From Jacaranda mimosifolia (lineage: Eukaryota > Streptophyta > Magnoliopsida > Lamiales > Bignoniaceae), in assembly GCA_018894105.1 (NCBI GenBank), contig CM032126.1:10815001-10879000 (forward strand): a stretch of 64,000 bases of DNA. The letters are read 5' to 3'. The first letter of the stretch is position 1, and the number at the start of each line of letters is the position of its first letter. A model generated the notes under the pieces. The model ran no database searches, was not told the origin of the DNA, and saw only the letters and a list, made by a program, of their open reading frames with translations. Positions 11,940 to 24,800 of the stretch are shown here, piece by piece. The translations under genes were made by a program, and so were the position numbers.

Positions 11940-12648
11940 TGTTGGGTTCTTCTCATCGACTAGAGAGACAGGCTCGGAAAATGGTTAAAGGAGTGGGTCG
12001 AATCCTGCAAGATAGGAACACATGTCAGGCTAGTTGAGAAGGTCCTCGATTCTGAACCTTTGCAGCTTAAGTCAGTGATACTGGATTGAAAGTTAATTTA
12101 GGAAAGTAACGGCTTAATAAGAGTGAAAAATGCATACCTTTATCTTTGCAATGAGGGTATTTATAGTGCTCGTCGCCTAGGAGGGAAAGGTTGAAAAAAT
12201 GACACTCTTCCTACCATTTAATAATACTTCTCACCTCCTTGTAGGGGATTTATACATCTTTTAAGTTGGTTGGCCAACATACTTTTAACCGACCTGAAAT
12301 AAAGAGAGCAATTACCGCCATTAATGCAGACGTGATTAGCGAAAGAGGCTATTAATGTGGAAAAAATGGTGGTTCAGCTGGATTGAATGCGAATGTGATT
12401 AGTGGCAGATGCTGCAATTAATGCGGCCGCAACCAAGAGAAGTACTGCTCTATATCCTACTCGACCTTACACGGTCGACAGAGTTACGGTCGCCCATACT
12501 TGCAAAGCTCTCACCGACTTTCTATTGAGGTCGATCAACTCCATTTGTGGTTGATACTGTATCTTATTCTTAGGCTTAACTTGATGTTGAGTATCAGGCT
12601 AAGTATTGGGCCGACTATATTAGGTTTGTCCATCATACCCATATCGGT
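11940..12648 (-). repeat. LTR, right arm of the inverted pair
   Basis: It starts TGTTGGGTTCTTCTC and ends CATCATACCCATATCGGT, the reverse complement of the left arm with scattered substitutions and indels. Confidence 0.7.
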
Positions 12649-14136
12649 CTCATAACTTGGTACCTGATAGTATTCATCTTTTTCTCACAATCTAGTATGT
12701 AAGGCTTTTAACCTTTTATTTTTTAATTTAGCTAAATTAATTTATAATGCTGTCTAGCTTTAGCTTGAATTAAAATTTTCATATTAATTTTATTTTAAAA
12801 GAATGCATCTTTTAAAAATAAATTATATGACACTCTAATAAAATTATAGTATTTTATTAATTATGCAGTAGGGTGAAGATAGGATAGTGTAGGATTTAGG
12901 TTCTATATATAAAATGTGGGTAGAGTGTGGGTTTTTACTCCTAAAACCCATGGGAGGAGTAGGGGTGGGTAGAGATGAGTTGGGAAATTATAAAATATAA
13001 GTGGGTTGGGTTCGGGTTGAGTGAAAACCCGTCGAACCTGTCCTGTTGCCATCCTATTAATTTTAAAGTTTTGACTCCCCATCTCAAGTTTGTAATTTGA
13101 GTTCACTCCCTAGCAACTTCAATTGACAAAAATGCCCCTATTTTAGTTTTTTGTTATTATTATTACATGCTAAGAAGTTAGTTTCTTGTCTATTTCTCTA
13201 CTTATTTCTCTCTTTGGTTTGTGCTCTATTCCCGCCAAAACGTGGTTCTCCTCCCTTTTTTTTTTTCTATTTTTTATCTCTAAGAATACAATAACATGAA
13301 GAAGTGTCCTTTTCCCATCACTTCTCCTCTCTCTTTACTAGGAAAAAGCAATCAGAAATCATGCCACAGAGGAGCCGCCAAGGCGGGGCTAAACTACACC
13401 CAAGAGGTAGTTTTTAAGAAGAGGAAGAACAACAAGAATTGAGCAATTTGAAAAAACTTGCAGTTAAGAGTATTAAACATCTCAAGTTTGGTAGTTTCTT
13501 CACACTCTCAAAAGATTTTGTGCTATTTGAGAATGAGGAAAATATTCAATGAGGTATTTGTGAAGGAAAATAAAAGGACAACAGAAATATTGCAAAATGT
13601 GGAGTGTGAAGGACTTGATTTACAAGAAAGGTGTTGTAAAAATTGGCAAGTAGTGGGGTTCCTTTAACAGATGAATGTCGTTGAACTTACCTTGTATTAA
13701 GAAATGAATCATGGATTTTCTGTGAGTTGTAATTTTGGTATCTATTTGGCTTGCTTGTATGGTTGAATTTTGTATTATATTAATTGTTTAGTATTCTTCT
13801 AGTGTCATAAGTAATACAACTTTGTATTTTAGTTATATGCAATTTGTTTTACAAAAGTACTTTATTTACGCGATTCAATACTTAGCTCTTCTATATTCAA
13901 TTTATTCATTGCGGCACTTACACATTGATACTACAATATTTTATTCTCAATTATTATGTATTAGAATTTGTTATTTATTTTGCCCTTCTTATTTCCACTA
14001 ATATCAAAATACTTGCACCTCTTAATAGTATACTAAGAAACATGTTTATAGCATTGGCATTGTAGCCTCAACACAATCTTATCAGTTACTTTTGCTTTTG
14101 TATTGAATACCATATTCTAAAAAAATACTATTATTA
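12649..14136. other. Gene-free stretch
   Basis: No gene is recognised. It contains a probable hAT-type MITE (12869-13056) and a CT-rich stretch with CTCTCTCTTT near 13325-13340. Short open frames at 12903-13106 and 13458-13667 have no recognisable motif. Confidence 0.4.
12869..13056. mobile_element. Probable small hAT-like MITE
   Basis: The ends TAGGGTGAAGATAGGATAG and (reverse complement) TAGGATGGCAACAGGACAG match at 13 of 19 positions. The interior has the GGGTTCGGGTT / AACCCGTCGAACC content common at plant hAT MITE ends. TTAATTAT and TTAATTTT flank it, but the left copy is 4 bp away from the element, so the boundary is unsure. Confidence 0.35.
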
Positions 14137-17100
14137 TGAGGTAAATGTTCAACCCCACCATCAAAAGCCAATAAACTTCTCATGACTATATCAGTCTTAG
14201 GACTAATAAATTATGGTTTAATAATCATGCAATGGCTTATCTAGTTAAATTCAACTTAATATCTTATATACTAAGAATGATACTGCAAATTAACCAAAAA
14301 CAATATCAATTTTTGGAATTTTTATACTAAATCTTTGCATTTTTGTACTAAAATTGCCTTATTCTATACTTAGTTGTTGTGTTTTTGTACTTGCTTTTCC
14401 TTTATCCCAATTTACCTCAATTCCATTTGTGAAATAATACATAAGATCTTCTAATACAATAGAATCATATTTTCTTCAAGTAATAGTCATGATAATGAGT
14501 GTGAAAATGGTTGGAAACACAAATATCCACATCCAACCACTTGTATTTTCATTCATACCAGTGTAACTCGTTGGTGTATGAGATAAATTTATCCTTCCGG
14601 ACCACCATCGAATGCTAATAAACCTCTCATGGCTATATCAATCCTAGGACTAATAAATCATGATTTGATAATCATGCTGGTTAATCTGGTTAAATTCAAC
14701 TTAATCTCTTATTTACTAAGAATGATAATGCAAATTGACAAAAAAAAATACTAATTTTTCAGATTTTTATACTAAATTTTTGCATTTTTGTACTAAAATA
14801 GCCTTGTTCTGTATTTTTTTGGCATGTTTTTATACTTGTTTTTCCTTTAGCCCAATTTACCTCATTTCCATGCGTGAAACAACACATAAGATCCTCTAAT
14901 ATAAGAAAATCATATTTTCTTCAAATAATAGTTGTAATAATATATGTGAAAATAGTTGGGAACACAAGTATCTACATCCATCCACTTGTATCTCTTTCAT
15001 ACTGGTGTAAATCATTGGTGTATGAGGTAAGTTTATCCTTCCGGCACTACCATTGAAAGTTAATGAGCCTCTCGTGACTATATCAATCCTAATACTAATA
15101 AATCATGGTTTTATAATCATGTAATGGTTTATCTAGTTAAATTCAATTTAATCTCTTATATACTAAGTATGGTACTACAAATCAACAAAACAATACTGAT
15201 TTTTGGGATTTTTATAGTGGATCTTTGCATTTTTGTACTGAATTTGCCTTGCTTTGCACTTATTTGGTGTAATTTTGTACTTGTTTTTTTTTTATTATTA
15301 TTGGATTTAGCTAAATTTGAAGTGTGAAACAACAGACGCGATACTCTAATACAATAATATCATATTTTCTTCAAGTGATGGTAGTGATAATAGGTGTATA
15401 AATGGTTGGAAACACAAATACCCACATTTAACCACTTGTGTTGTGATTCATTCTAGTGTAAACCATTAGTATATAAGGTAAATATATTATTTCGGCACCA
15501 CAATCGAAAGCCAATAAACATGTCATTACTTAATCAGTCCTAAGATTGATAAATCATGATTTCATAGTCATGCAATAGCTTAACTAATTAAATTCAACTT
15601 GATCACTCATTGATTAAAAATAATACTGTAAATTGATAAAAAAAAGTACCTATTTTGGGGAATTTTGTACTTGATTATTGCAACTTTATACCGAATTTAC
15701 CCTGTTCCGTACTTATTTTGCGTGCTTTTTTACTTGCTTTTTCTTTGGCCGGATATAGCACAATTCGAAGCGTAAAACAACACATACGATACTTCAATAC
15801 AGTATTACTATTTTTTCTTCAAGTAATGGTAGTGATAGCAGGTATGCAAAATGGTTGGAAGCACAAATACCTATATACAACCACTTGTATTGTCATTTAT
15901 ACTAGTGTAAATCATTGGTGTATGAGGTAAATGTATCATTCCGGCACCACCATCGAAAGCCAATGAACCTATCATGACTAAATCAGTCCCTAGATTGATG
16001 AATCATGATTTCATAGTCATGTAATGACTTAACTAGTTAAATTCAACTTGATCTCTCCTTGACTAAGAATAATACTGCAAATCAACAAAAAAGTACCTAT
16101 TTTGGGGAATTTTGCAATTGATCTTTGCAATTTTGTATCGAATTCGCCTTGTTTTGTACTTATTTCATGTGTTTTTATATTTGCTTTTTCTTTAGCAGAT
16201 TTAGGTTACTTCAAAGCGTAAAACAACACATACGATACTCCAATACAATAATAACATATTTTCTTCAAGTAATAGTAGTGATAGTAGGTGTGCAAATGGT
16301 TGGAAACACTTGGAAATACAAATATTTACATCCAACCACTTGTGTTGTTATTCATACTAGTGTAAACCATTGGTGTATGAGGTAAATGTAGTATTCGGGC
16401 ACTAACATATGAACCTATCATGACAAATTGGTTCTAGGATTGACAAATCATGATTTCATAGTCATGTGATGGCTTAACTAGTTAAATTCAACTTGATCCT
16501 TCCTTGATTAAGAATAATACTGCAAATCAATAAAAAAGTACCTATTTTGAAGAATTTTGTATTGATCTTTGCAATGTTGTTCTAAATTCGCCCTACTTTG
16601 TACTTATTTTTCTTGTTTTTATACTTGCTTTTTCTTTGGCCTGATTTAGGTCAATTCGAAGCGTGAAACAATATATAAGACACTTTAATACAATAATATC
16701 ATGTTTTCTTCAAGTAATGATAGTGATAGTAGGTTTGCAAATGGTTGGAAACACAAATATCCACATCCAATCACTTGTGTTGTCATTCATACAAGTGTAA
16801 ACCATTGGTATACGAGGTAAATATATCACTCCGGCACCACCATCGAATGCCAATGAACCTATCATAACTAAATTAGTCCTAAGATTGATAAATCATGATT
16901 TCACAGTCATGCGATAGCTTACCTAGTTAAATTCAACTCGATCCTTTCTTGATTAAGAATAATACTGCAAATAGACAAAAAGTACCCATTTCGGGAAATT
17001 TGGTACTTGATCTTTGCAATTTCGTACTGAATTCACCCTGTTTTGTACTTACTTGTCCTTTTGGATGTATTAGCTCAATTCGAAGCATGAAACAACACAT

Positions 17101-17312
17101 AAGATACTCCAATATAATAATATCATATTTTCTTCAAGTAGTGATAGTGATAGTAGGTGTGCAAATGGGGTAAATACGTTCTTTCCACTTATTCTACTTA
17201 ATCTCTTACTTACCAAGAATGATACTCTATATCGATAAAAGAAATAACGATTTTGGGGAATGTTATACTTCATCTTTGCAATTTTTGTATTGTATTCGCC
17301 TTGTCTTGTAGT
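14137..17312. repeat. Tandem array of about 445-bp units, seven copies plus a deleted partial
   Basis: A marker, AA(C)CTCTCATGACTATATC and variants, recurs at about 14173, 14620, 15065, 15516, 15965, 16411 and 16855, a period of 444-451 bp. Each unit also holds several TTTGTACT motifs, the block AAACAACACATA(A/C)GA, TTTTCTTCAAGTAATG, GGTTGGAAACACAAATA and TAGTTAAATTCAACTT. The eighth unit is truncated near 17170 and rejoins the repeat after a gap of about 250 bp. Copies 1-3 and 4-7 form two sequence subgroups. Open frames of 74-91 codons inside the units are not called as genes. Confidence 0.85.
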
Positions 17313-18844
17313 GAATTACTGGCATCTATATAAATAAAATTTCAAATTACATCATAAATTGTAAACCCCATTCATTCTGATAATCCAATTATCCAAATAC
17401 ACAAATAATAAACGTTATCTATCAGGAATATCTAAAAATACTAAAACATTCGCCTCACTATCCATATACAAAAACTAAATTCATCCAAATAATAATCATT
17501 CAAACATTATTATTCAGCCCTGGAACACAAATAGACAATGCTTATCAGTCAACATTTTTGTAGCAATATGCACTCGATACGCGTCCATAGTATATTTATT
17601 AGCCCATAATAACATTTTTAAAGTGCCCCGAACAGCACCAAGAATATAGCTTGGAGTCTTATTACCTTTATTTATTTGGTACACAGGTCCACAAGTTTTA
17701 GCCATTGTTTCTGCAGACAAGAGATAAATACATAACTACATAAATATTGAATTGAAGGTTTTGGTACTATAGTTTACAATTTAAATACTTAAAGTTTGAA
17801 TTTTTGTACCAAAGAACCTGCACATAATACTAATTTGAAGGTTTTCTGTACTGCAACTCCCAATTTAAATACTGAAAGTTTGAGTTTTGCTACCATATTA
17901 CTTGAAGATAATACTAATCATATTAATGATGAGTTTTCATGAATGAATGCCCCACAAGTGCTTAAGCATAATTTACATCTTTTGTACACATCATAAATCA
18001 GATAATATCCCTAAAATTCAATTGCAAGCAACTAATGTACACTATACCTTGTGTGAATTATATAATTATTAAATCCAGATAATTGATAATCAAAACATAC
18101 AATTAAAACAATAAATAAATTATAAATTGACAATATTCAAGTACGAAAAAACTGACATTAAGGGCTTTTTTAATAAAACAAGAGACTTAGTGTGTATAAA
18201 TCAAGTGTATCAAAATTCAAAATCAAGCCTAAAAATTTAAAACCAAGATAAAATAAGGAGAAAACAAAAGAAATATATGAAAATTCATTCATATTTCAGT
18301 ACAAAACTCACATAAATTACAAAATTTGCCTTGTAGGCTTTGAAATTGAGGGCGATATTGCAAACTCTTCTAGCTCGGGTATGACAATGAATGAAGGAAG
18401 AAGGGGAAGGGAGAAAAAGGTCAGTTGTTGCAACAACAGAAGTCGAAAACGTGTCGTCAATTACAGAGATTGAGTTTTTGGTTTCTGAAAATGAAGGTAA
18501 GAGGAAAAAAAATGTGGGGAGGAAGCTATCCTTTGGTTGAAGACATTAGGAGAAAAAAGCGTAAGTATGAGGGTTTGAAAACGTATTTGGATGGGTGAGG
18601 AAGGATTTGTTATTATTTTCAATTTCAGTAAGGTTTATTTTTTTTATTTTTTTTCCCTCTCTCAAAAGAAAAGTTTTTGATGGAGAGTCCAACAAAGAAA
18701 AATCAAGAACTCTAAACTTAAATTAATTTGGCTACCGTATTTTTAGTTACATTTTACGTACATTTTTCGCAATGGTTCAACTAAACCATTATTCTGTTTG
18801 CTTGTTTTCAAATTACAACAGTAGCCCATCCGCCCCTCACTCTC
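17313..18844. other. Region between the tandem array and the host gene
   Basis: It holds a degenerate tandem duplication of about 85-90 bp at roughly 17749-17925 (GAAGGTTTT..TACT..CAATTTAAATACT(T/G)AAAGTTTGA). It also holds the unexplained minus-strand frame at 17514-17705 and the presumed promoter of the host gene from about 18600. The plus strand is A/G-rich around 18380-18560. No clear TATA box was fixed. Confidence 0.4.
17514..17705 (-). other. Unidentified exon-like open frame
   Basis: A minus-strand frame of about 63 codons starts at ATGGCTAAAACTTGTGGACC and ends with a stop at 17514. A CTGCAG acceptor-like site lies immediately upstream of it on the minus strand, so it could be a last exon. 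The peptide (AKTCGPVYQINKGNKTPSY at its start) matches nothing I can name. Another open minus-strand stretch lies at about 18290-18490. It could be a broken mobile-element gene or chance. Confidence 0.2.
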
Positions 18845-21800
18845 ATGGCAGCTCCCCGAATCCTCCTCTGTGGCGACGCCCTCGGCCGCCTCAACCAACT
18901 CTTCAAACGCGTTTCCTCCGTATACTCTACGCTTCCTCGCGCGCGCGCGCGCGCACACACACACACGCACTCATTTCCTGAATTAAATATAGCTTTTATT
19001 GTTCTAATATCTGCAAATTTTCAGGTGAACAAATCGGCGGGGCCATTCGACGCGCTGCTGTGCGTGGGGCAGTTCTTTCCGGACTCTCCAGAGCAGCTGG
19101 AGGAGTTCAATGACTACATCGAAGGCCGCTCCAAAATCCCCATCCCCACTTACTTCATAGGCGATTACGGCGTTGGGGCTACCAAAATTTTATCGGCGGC
19201 GGCCAAGGGTTCGGCTAACCTAGGGTTTAAGATGGATGGCTTAAAAGTCTGTGAGAATTTGTACTGGTTGAGAGGCAGCGGGAAGTTCGTGCTTCACGGT
19301 ATTTAATTAATTACTCCAGAAAGTTCGGGTTTTTTGTTGAGTTACTTACTTTTTGAAATGCAGTTCTGGAAATTTGTCTTGAGGATTTTCTTTTTCCATG
19401 CATGTTGCTTTACTAAATATGTTTTTGTGTATGTGTTGTTTGTTCATTAAGTTCATAGTGCTAATCGGAGATTCTAAAACATGTTACAAAAATGTAGCTT
19501 GATCAATGGCCTGGTTATTTTGACTAATCTAAATTTTATAAGAACAAGTAACTGGGATGGTAGTTGTTAGTTTGGACACAAGATGAAGGTAAACTACTTG
19601 GTCTTACTACAGTTCAGATTTATAAAAGACATGAATTGCACCATCCATTATTGTTGGCACCTTTGGTTATTGTTGACAAATTATGAAATGGAGGTGGTTT
19701 CTTTCATTTGATTTTCTTTTTCTTTTTTCTTGATGGTTTAAATGGTTTCCCAATTGGCCATACATGGATTGCTGAAAAAATTGAATAATAGACATAATCA
19801 AGAATGAATGTCACTATAGATTCAAGAACAAGACAAAGTTGATAGGTATATGGTTTTACTTTCAGACTTGGCTTGTTTCCCATGAGGGCCATTGCAATTA
19901 CACAACATTATTTAGTAAGTGAGAGCAAATTATAAGATTTCAAATGTACATATTTTGATTCAGTTTCTGTTGCTAAGGATCATATATGGAATGATGCATC
20001 AGACATATGGGCCCTCATAATCTGGCACTTAAGGTTGACCTGGTATCTGGTTAATTGATATGCAGTATAGATGTTCAGATATATGATCTCCATCACTCTG
20101 TTACATGCTTGTACGAACATGCGGTAGAAATATTCATTTAATTGTTGGGTTCTCCACGCACTGTTCATTGAACAAAGGCCCAATTGAGTTTATGTATAGT
20201 TTATTCCTGAAGGAATTTAGAGAAAATAAAATTAACATTTGAAATGAGCTGTGCAGCCACTTGGAATTGCTGAAACATCTCTCCAATTCTTTACCATTTC
20301 TTTTTTCTACTTTGTCCTGTTTTAGGACTTCTGTGTTGCTCATTTTTTCATGGAGTAGATGTACAAAAAATCATGAAAAGAGATATCTTTTATTTAATCT
20401 AAATAGAATTTTGTTCATTTGAAAATATGCAAAATGAGAAGATCAAAGACCGAGTGACCCTAGCATTTTGATCTGTCCTCCACTCCTTTAGAAAATTTTG
20501 TTCCTTGGATCTGAGTACTTTTTATAATCACGTTTGCCTCTCCATACTTTGACGTTTGCAAGCACCTGCAGGCTGCAATGTTAAACATATAGACCAGACA
20601 TATTAAACTTATATGGGGCCTCATAATCTGGCACTTAAGGTTGACCTGGTATCTGGTTAATTGATATGCAGTATAGATGTTCAGATATAGGATCTCCATC
20701 ACTTTGTTACATGCTTGTACGAACATTCGGTTGAAATATTCATTTAATTGTTGGGTTCTCTAATGACTGTTCATTGAACAAAGGCCCAATTGAGTTATGT
20801 ATAGTTTATTCCTGAAGGAATTTAGGGAAAATGAAATTAACATTTGAAATGAGCTTGCTGAAACATCTCTCCAAAAGGCCCAATTGAGTTATGTATAGTT
20901 TATTCCTGAAGGAATTTAGGGAAATGAAATTAACATTTGAAATGAGCTTGCTGAAACATCTCTCCAATTCTTTACCATTTCATTTTCTCCTTTGTTTTGT
21001 TTTAATACTTTTGTGCTGCTACTCCTATCTACCATTTCATTATGCGAGCCATTTCATTACCATTTACCATTCTTAACAAAGAATTGTTTTATATTTCCTG
21101 CTGTTCTGGCCTTCTAGGTTCTGATACATTTCAATAATTGATTATTATTGAAGAACTAGAGATGTGAATTGTACTTAATGAATTATTTGATATCAGGTAG
21201 TTTAGTCTAGATAATTTAATATTTTTGTGGCACAGAGCCATTATTATTTATTACACCTTTAGATTTTTGGTATAGGATAAGTCTGACTGAGGTTTTTGGA
21301 GGACTCATATTCATTGCGGTTTTTTGGATTGAGAAGTTTTTGAAAAGTGTTTTTGGCATATGTGTTTTTGCACCATAAATAATTTCCATCTATTGATATT
21401 TGCTTCTTTGTTCTGTTAATTGATGATTTGCCCTGACATTTGTGTCAAATCATGTAATTATCATTAGTATTGGAAAATATTGGGACAAGTCTTTGACACA
21501 ACTTAGCTGATCCTAGAATATATGAGATCAGGAACTTTTGAGTTGGTTTTTATGTGATTTTGGTATTGGACATTACTCCCTAATTAGTAAAGACTAGTAA
21601 ATTCATTTCTACTAATTTTCCTACTTTCTCCTGCTACAACTAGTTTCATATTTATGCTATTGCTTGCTGATGAGTATCACTGATTTTTCCCGGGTTAAGA
21701 AGAATAGTAAGACAAGGTAGTACCATCTAGTAATCTGCATAGTGTTTTCAGTTTTACTGAGGGGATTTGACTTCATTAACCTCTAGGACATATCCTTTTC

Positions 21801-24800
21801 AAGGAAAAACCAATTTGGCACATCTAATAAAGGTCCTGTTTTTTATTTTTGTAATTTTTCTATATATATATGTGGCTAATGCAAACGCTTCCAATTCATA
21901 TAATATTGTCTTATTTTTGAAAGCTGGTTCCATTTATGTTTTAATTCTGCATGTCTACCAATCTGTATCCTAGCACTGATATGAAATACTTATATATAGG
22001 TCTGTCTGTGGCATACTTATCTGGTAGGCAGTCTGCAAGTAGCCAACAATTTGGGGCATACAGTCAAGATGATGTTGATTCATTGAGGGCATTATCTGAG
22101 GAGCCAGGAATTGTCGATATATTCTTGACATATCCTTGTTGCAAGCTTAAAGTTGTCAATAATTAATCCCTTTCTATTTGTCCTCCTCCCTTGCGTACTG
22201 CCTTGGTTTTTTTATGCATTTATAGCTTATTCATTTCCTTCACTGAATTTCACTAATGAATGGCCCAGTGGGGTCACCAATGGAGCTGCTGCATCTGGTA
22301 TTCCTTCTGGAATGTCGGATCCATCTATTGGCAATTCAACCATATCAGAATTAGTATCAGAAATCAAGCCGCGGTAAGAATTTCTCAGTTTACTTTGGTG
22401 GCATTTCTTGGTTCATAGAACTGTGATATAACCATACAATGCCAAATTTAAATGAGAATATGATAAAAATAGGTTCATACCAACAGCTAAGTTCTAATTT
22501 GGAAAAAGAAATCTAGATCTTGGTCCGGATTTCCATGAATCCAGAGTTGCTGCAAGCAGAAATATGCAAAAAACTTACATTACTGAAAATTTCATGAAAG
22601 AACTAGCGAATGAATGGTATTTTAGAAGAACCCAAGTGTTAGGGCATATTATCTTATTTTCTGGAGAGTCTAGAATTATGTTTGAGCATTAAAGTTGAAG
22701 TATTGGATAGTTGAATACCAATAATGATTATCTATTTATAGATCCTAATGATAATCAACTAGTTCTACAAGATATAGGAAATATTGTCCTAATGCTGTGA
22801 TGATTTTATAAGAAATGGTTCAGACCTTGCCTTCAAGCATTGCAGTTTTACTTTACCATGCTACATTATATTTACAAACAGTTCTTTTCCGTCTCCATGA
22901 CTAGCATGAAGATTGTACTATATCCATGAGATCCATCCAATGAACCTAAAAGCCCAAAAAAAAGCTTTTTGATTAGACAAGCTACACTACAATGAGTGCA
23001 TAAACTTTGTATTTGGGTTTTTAGCCCCACTGACGTGGTTGTTCGTAGGATATGTATTATAGAAATATTCTGATTATCCCTTTCTGCTTCTTGTAGCAAT
23101 ATACCATCCAAGCTTTTAACCCTAGTTGGGGGGTTTCCTTTGGTATTTGAAGATATGCCTAGATTTGTAATTAAAATATACAACTGCATTTTAAGTAGTG
23201 AATTAATAGTGCTGCAAAGTTGAAAAAATGGAGACACCTTAGGGTTTTGAATAGATTCTGTTTGGATTTTACATCAGTTGATTTAAATGACTACGCAATC
23301 GTGTAGTGAATTTTATTGGGGCTGTTTCTTAGTATTAAAACTGAAGGAGAAATTTTCCTAATGTGGCTGTAAAAGATCTGATGTTTTAGGAAAAACAGAG
23401 GAAAAGAGAAGACAAAGGGAAGGGAAGAAAAAGTAGGAAACACACTTAACAGTTGTCAGGGCTGGGGAAAAAAAAAAAGAGAAAAAAAGAAAAAAAAAGG
23501 TTAACTGCAAGCCTTTTCCCACTAGAACAAGAAAGAGAATCTTACTTAGGAAACTACTTATTGTTTAATTTTAAGACTAAATTCTAGACAAGAGACTCCA
23601 AAGAAAAGGTGACCTAAATATAAAATCTTCAATGAACATTCAAAGACCAAACATATGCTAATAAATATGTTAATACCCCTGACCTTAAAATACCTGAAAT
23701 ATCAATTTGAAACTATTTGGTAAAGACTCTAAGACAGACTCATGGAAGTCTTGCTCTAGTCACAGCGTATATTTGAAGGAGACTTCCTTGGAGCTGCAAG
23801 ATCTCCACAGTCTTGTTGGAACTTGAAAATTCAATCAAATTGTGTATGCTTTCTGTGCAAGTTGACCAGGCAATAGGAAAAAAAATAATTAATAAGCATT
23901 TCATTCTTTTGTTTACATTTCTTTTTTCCACCTTGCTCGTAGTTTCATGATAGAATCTTATTCCTAATGAGGCTGCCTTTGTCATAGCTACCATATTGCA
24001 GGCACTAATGGTGTCTACTATGATCGCCAACCTTATGCTAATGTTGGTGCTGTCCATGTGACTCGTTTTATTGCCCTTGCTCCGGTTGGAAATAAAGACA
24101 AACAGGTCTTATTCTTTTCTAATTTTATTTCTATGATTTCCTGAAGTGCAACTGAACTAAAATGTTTCTGGATTTTGCACAAATGAATAATATGTTATTT
24201 TATTTATTCCATTTAAAGTTTTCTGCTTTTTTTATATTCTTTTCTGGGATTCTATTCAAATCATGCCATAGTTCAACCTTTCCCTTTTTGATTACAGAAA
24301 TTCATTCATGCGCTTTCACCTACTCCAGCATCCAAAATGTCCACCGCTGAGATCTGCACAAAACCACCAAATACTACTTTATCTCCGTATTCATTTACTG
24401 AGGAAACTGGATCTGGCAATGAAGCCACAAAAAGATCTGGCGATAGTACTTCTGATGCACAATATTGGCGGTATGATGTCTGTCAGAAAAGGCAGAAACA
24501 TGGAGATGGTGAGGGTGACAGGTTGTGCTTTAAATTTGTATCTTCAGGGTCTTGTCCTAGAGGCGAGAAATGCCATTTCTGGCATGATGAAGTTGCAAGG
24601 GAACAATCTATTAGGGGTGTGTGTTTTGACTTTTTAAACAAAGGAAAATGTGAAAGAGGCCCAGATTGCAAATTTAAGCATAGTTTACAAGAAGAAGGTA
24701 AAGGATTGTCTAGCAGGAGATCTGGATCAGAGACTGGGAGCTCAAACAGGTCAAAGATAAATCAATTTCTCATTATATTGATGGATTTTGGATATGATGT

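Larger units (their letters stand above)
10805..12648. mobile_element. LTR element with its two LTRs in inverted orientation
   Basis: Two homologous arms of about 0.7 kb lie head-out: 10805-11533 in plus orientation and 11940-12648 in minus orientation. Both start GATATGGGTATGATGGAC at the outer edge and end GAGAAGAACC(C)AAC at the inner edge. The left arm has a promoter-like CTATAAATAC. The 406-bp core starts with TGGTGCCGTCTGTGGGA (about 11552-11568), which resembles the primer-binding site region of plant Ty3/gypsy elements, followed by a gag-like start codon region. CTCAT flanks both outer ends (10800-10804 and 12649-12653), so the inverted structure may have inserted as one unit. No open gag or pol remains. 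Confidence 0.75.

Noticed and set aside
20134..20726. Similar small minus-strand frames in intron 2
   Set aside because: They arise from the duplicated intron block; they share sequence only because of the duplication and have no motif.
22130..22166. Read-through of exon 3 to a stop at 22166 as the true gene end
   Set aside because: The frame continues correctly into exon 4 only through the AT-AC junction, and downstream exons carry the zinc fingers and CwfJ domains in phase.
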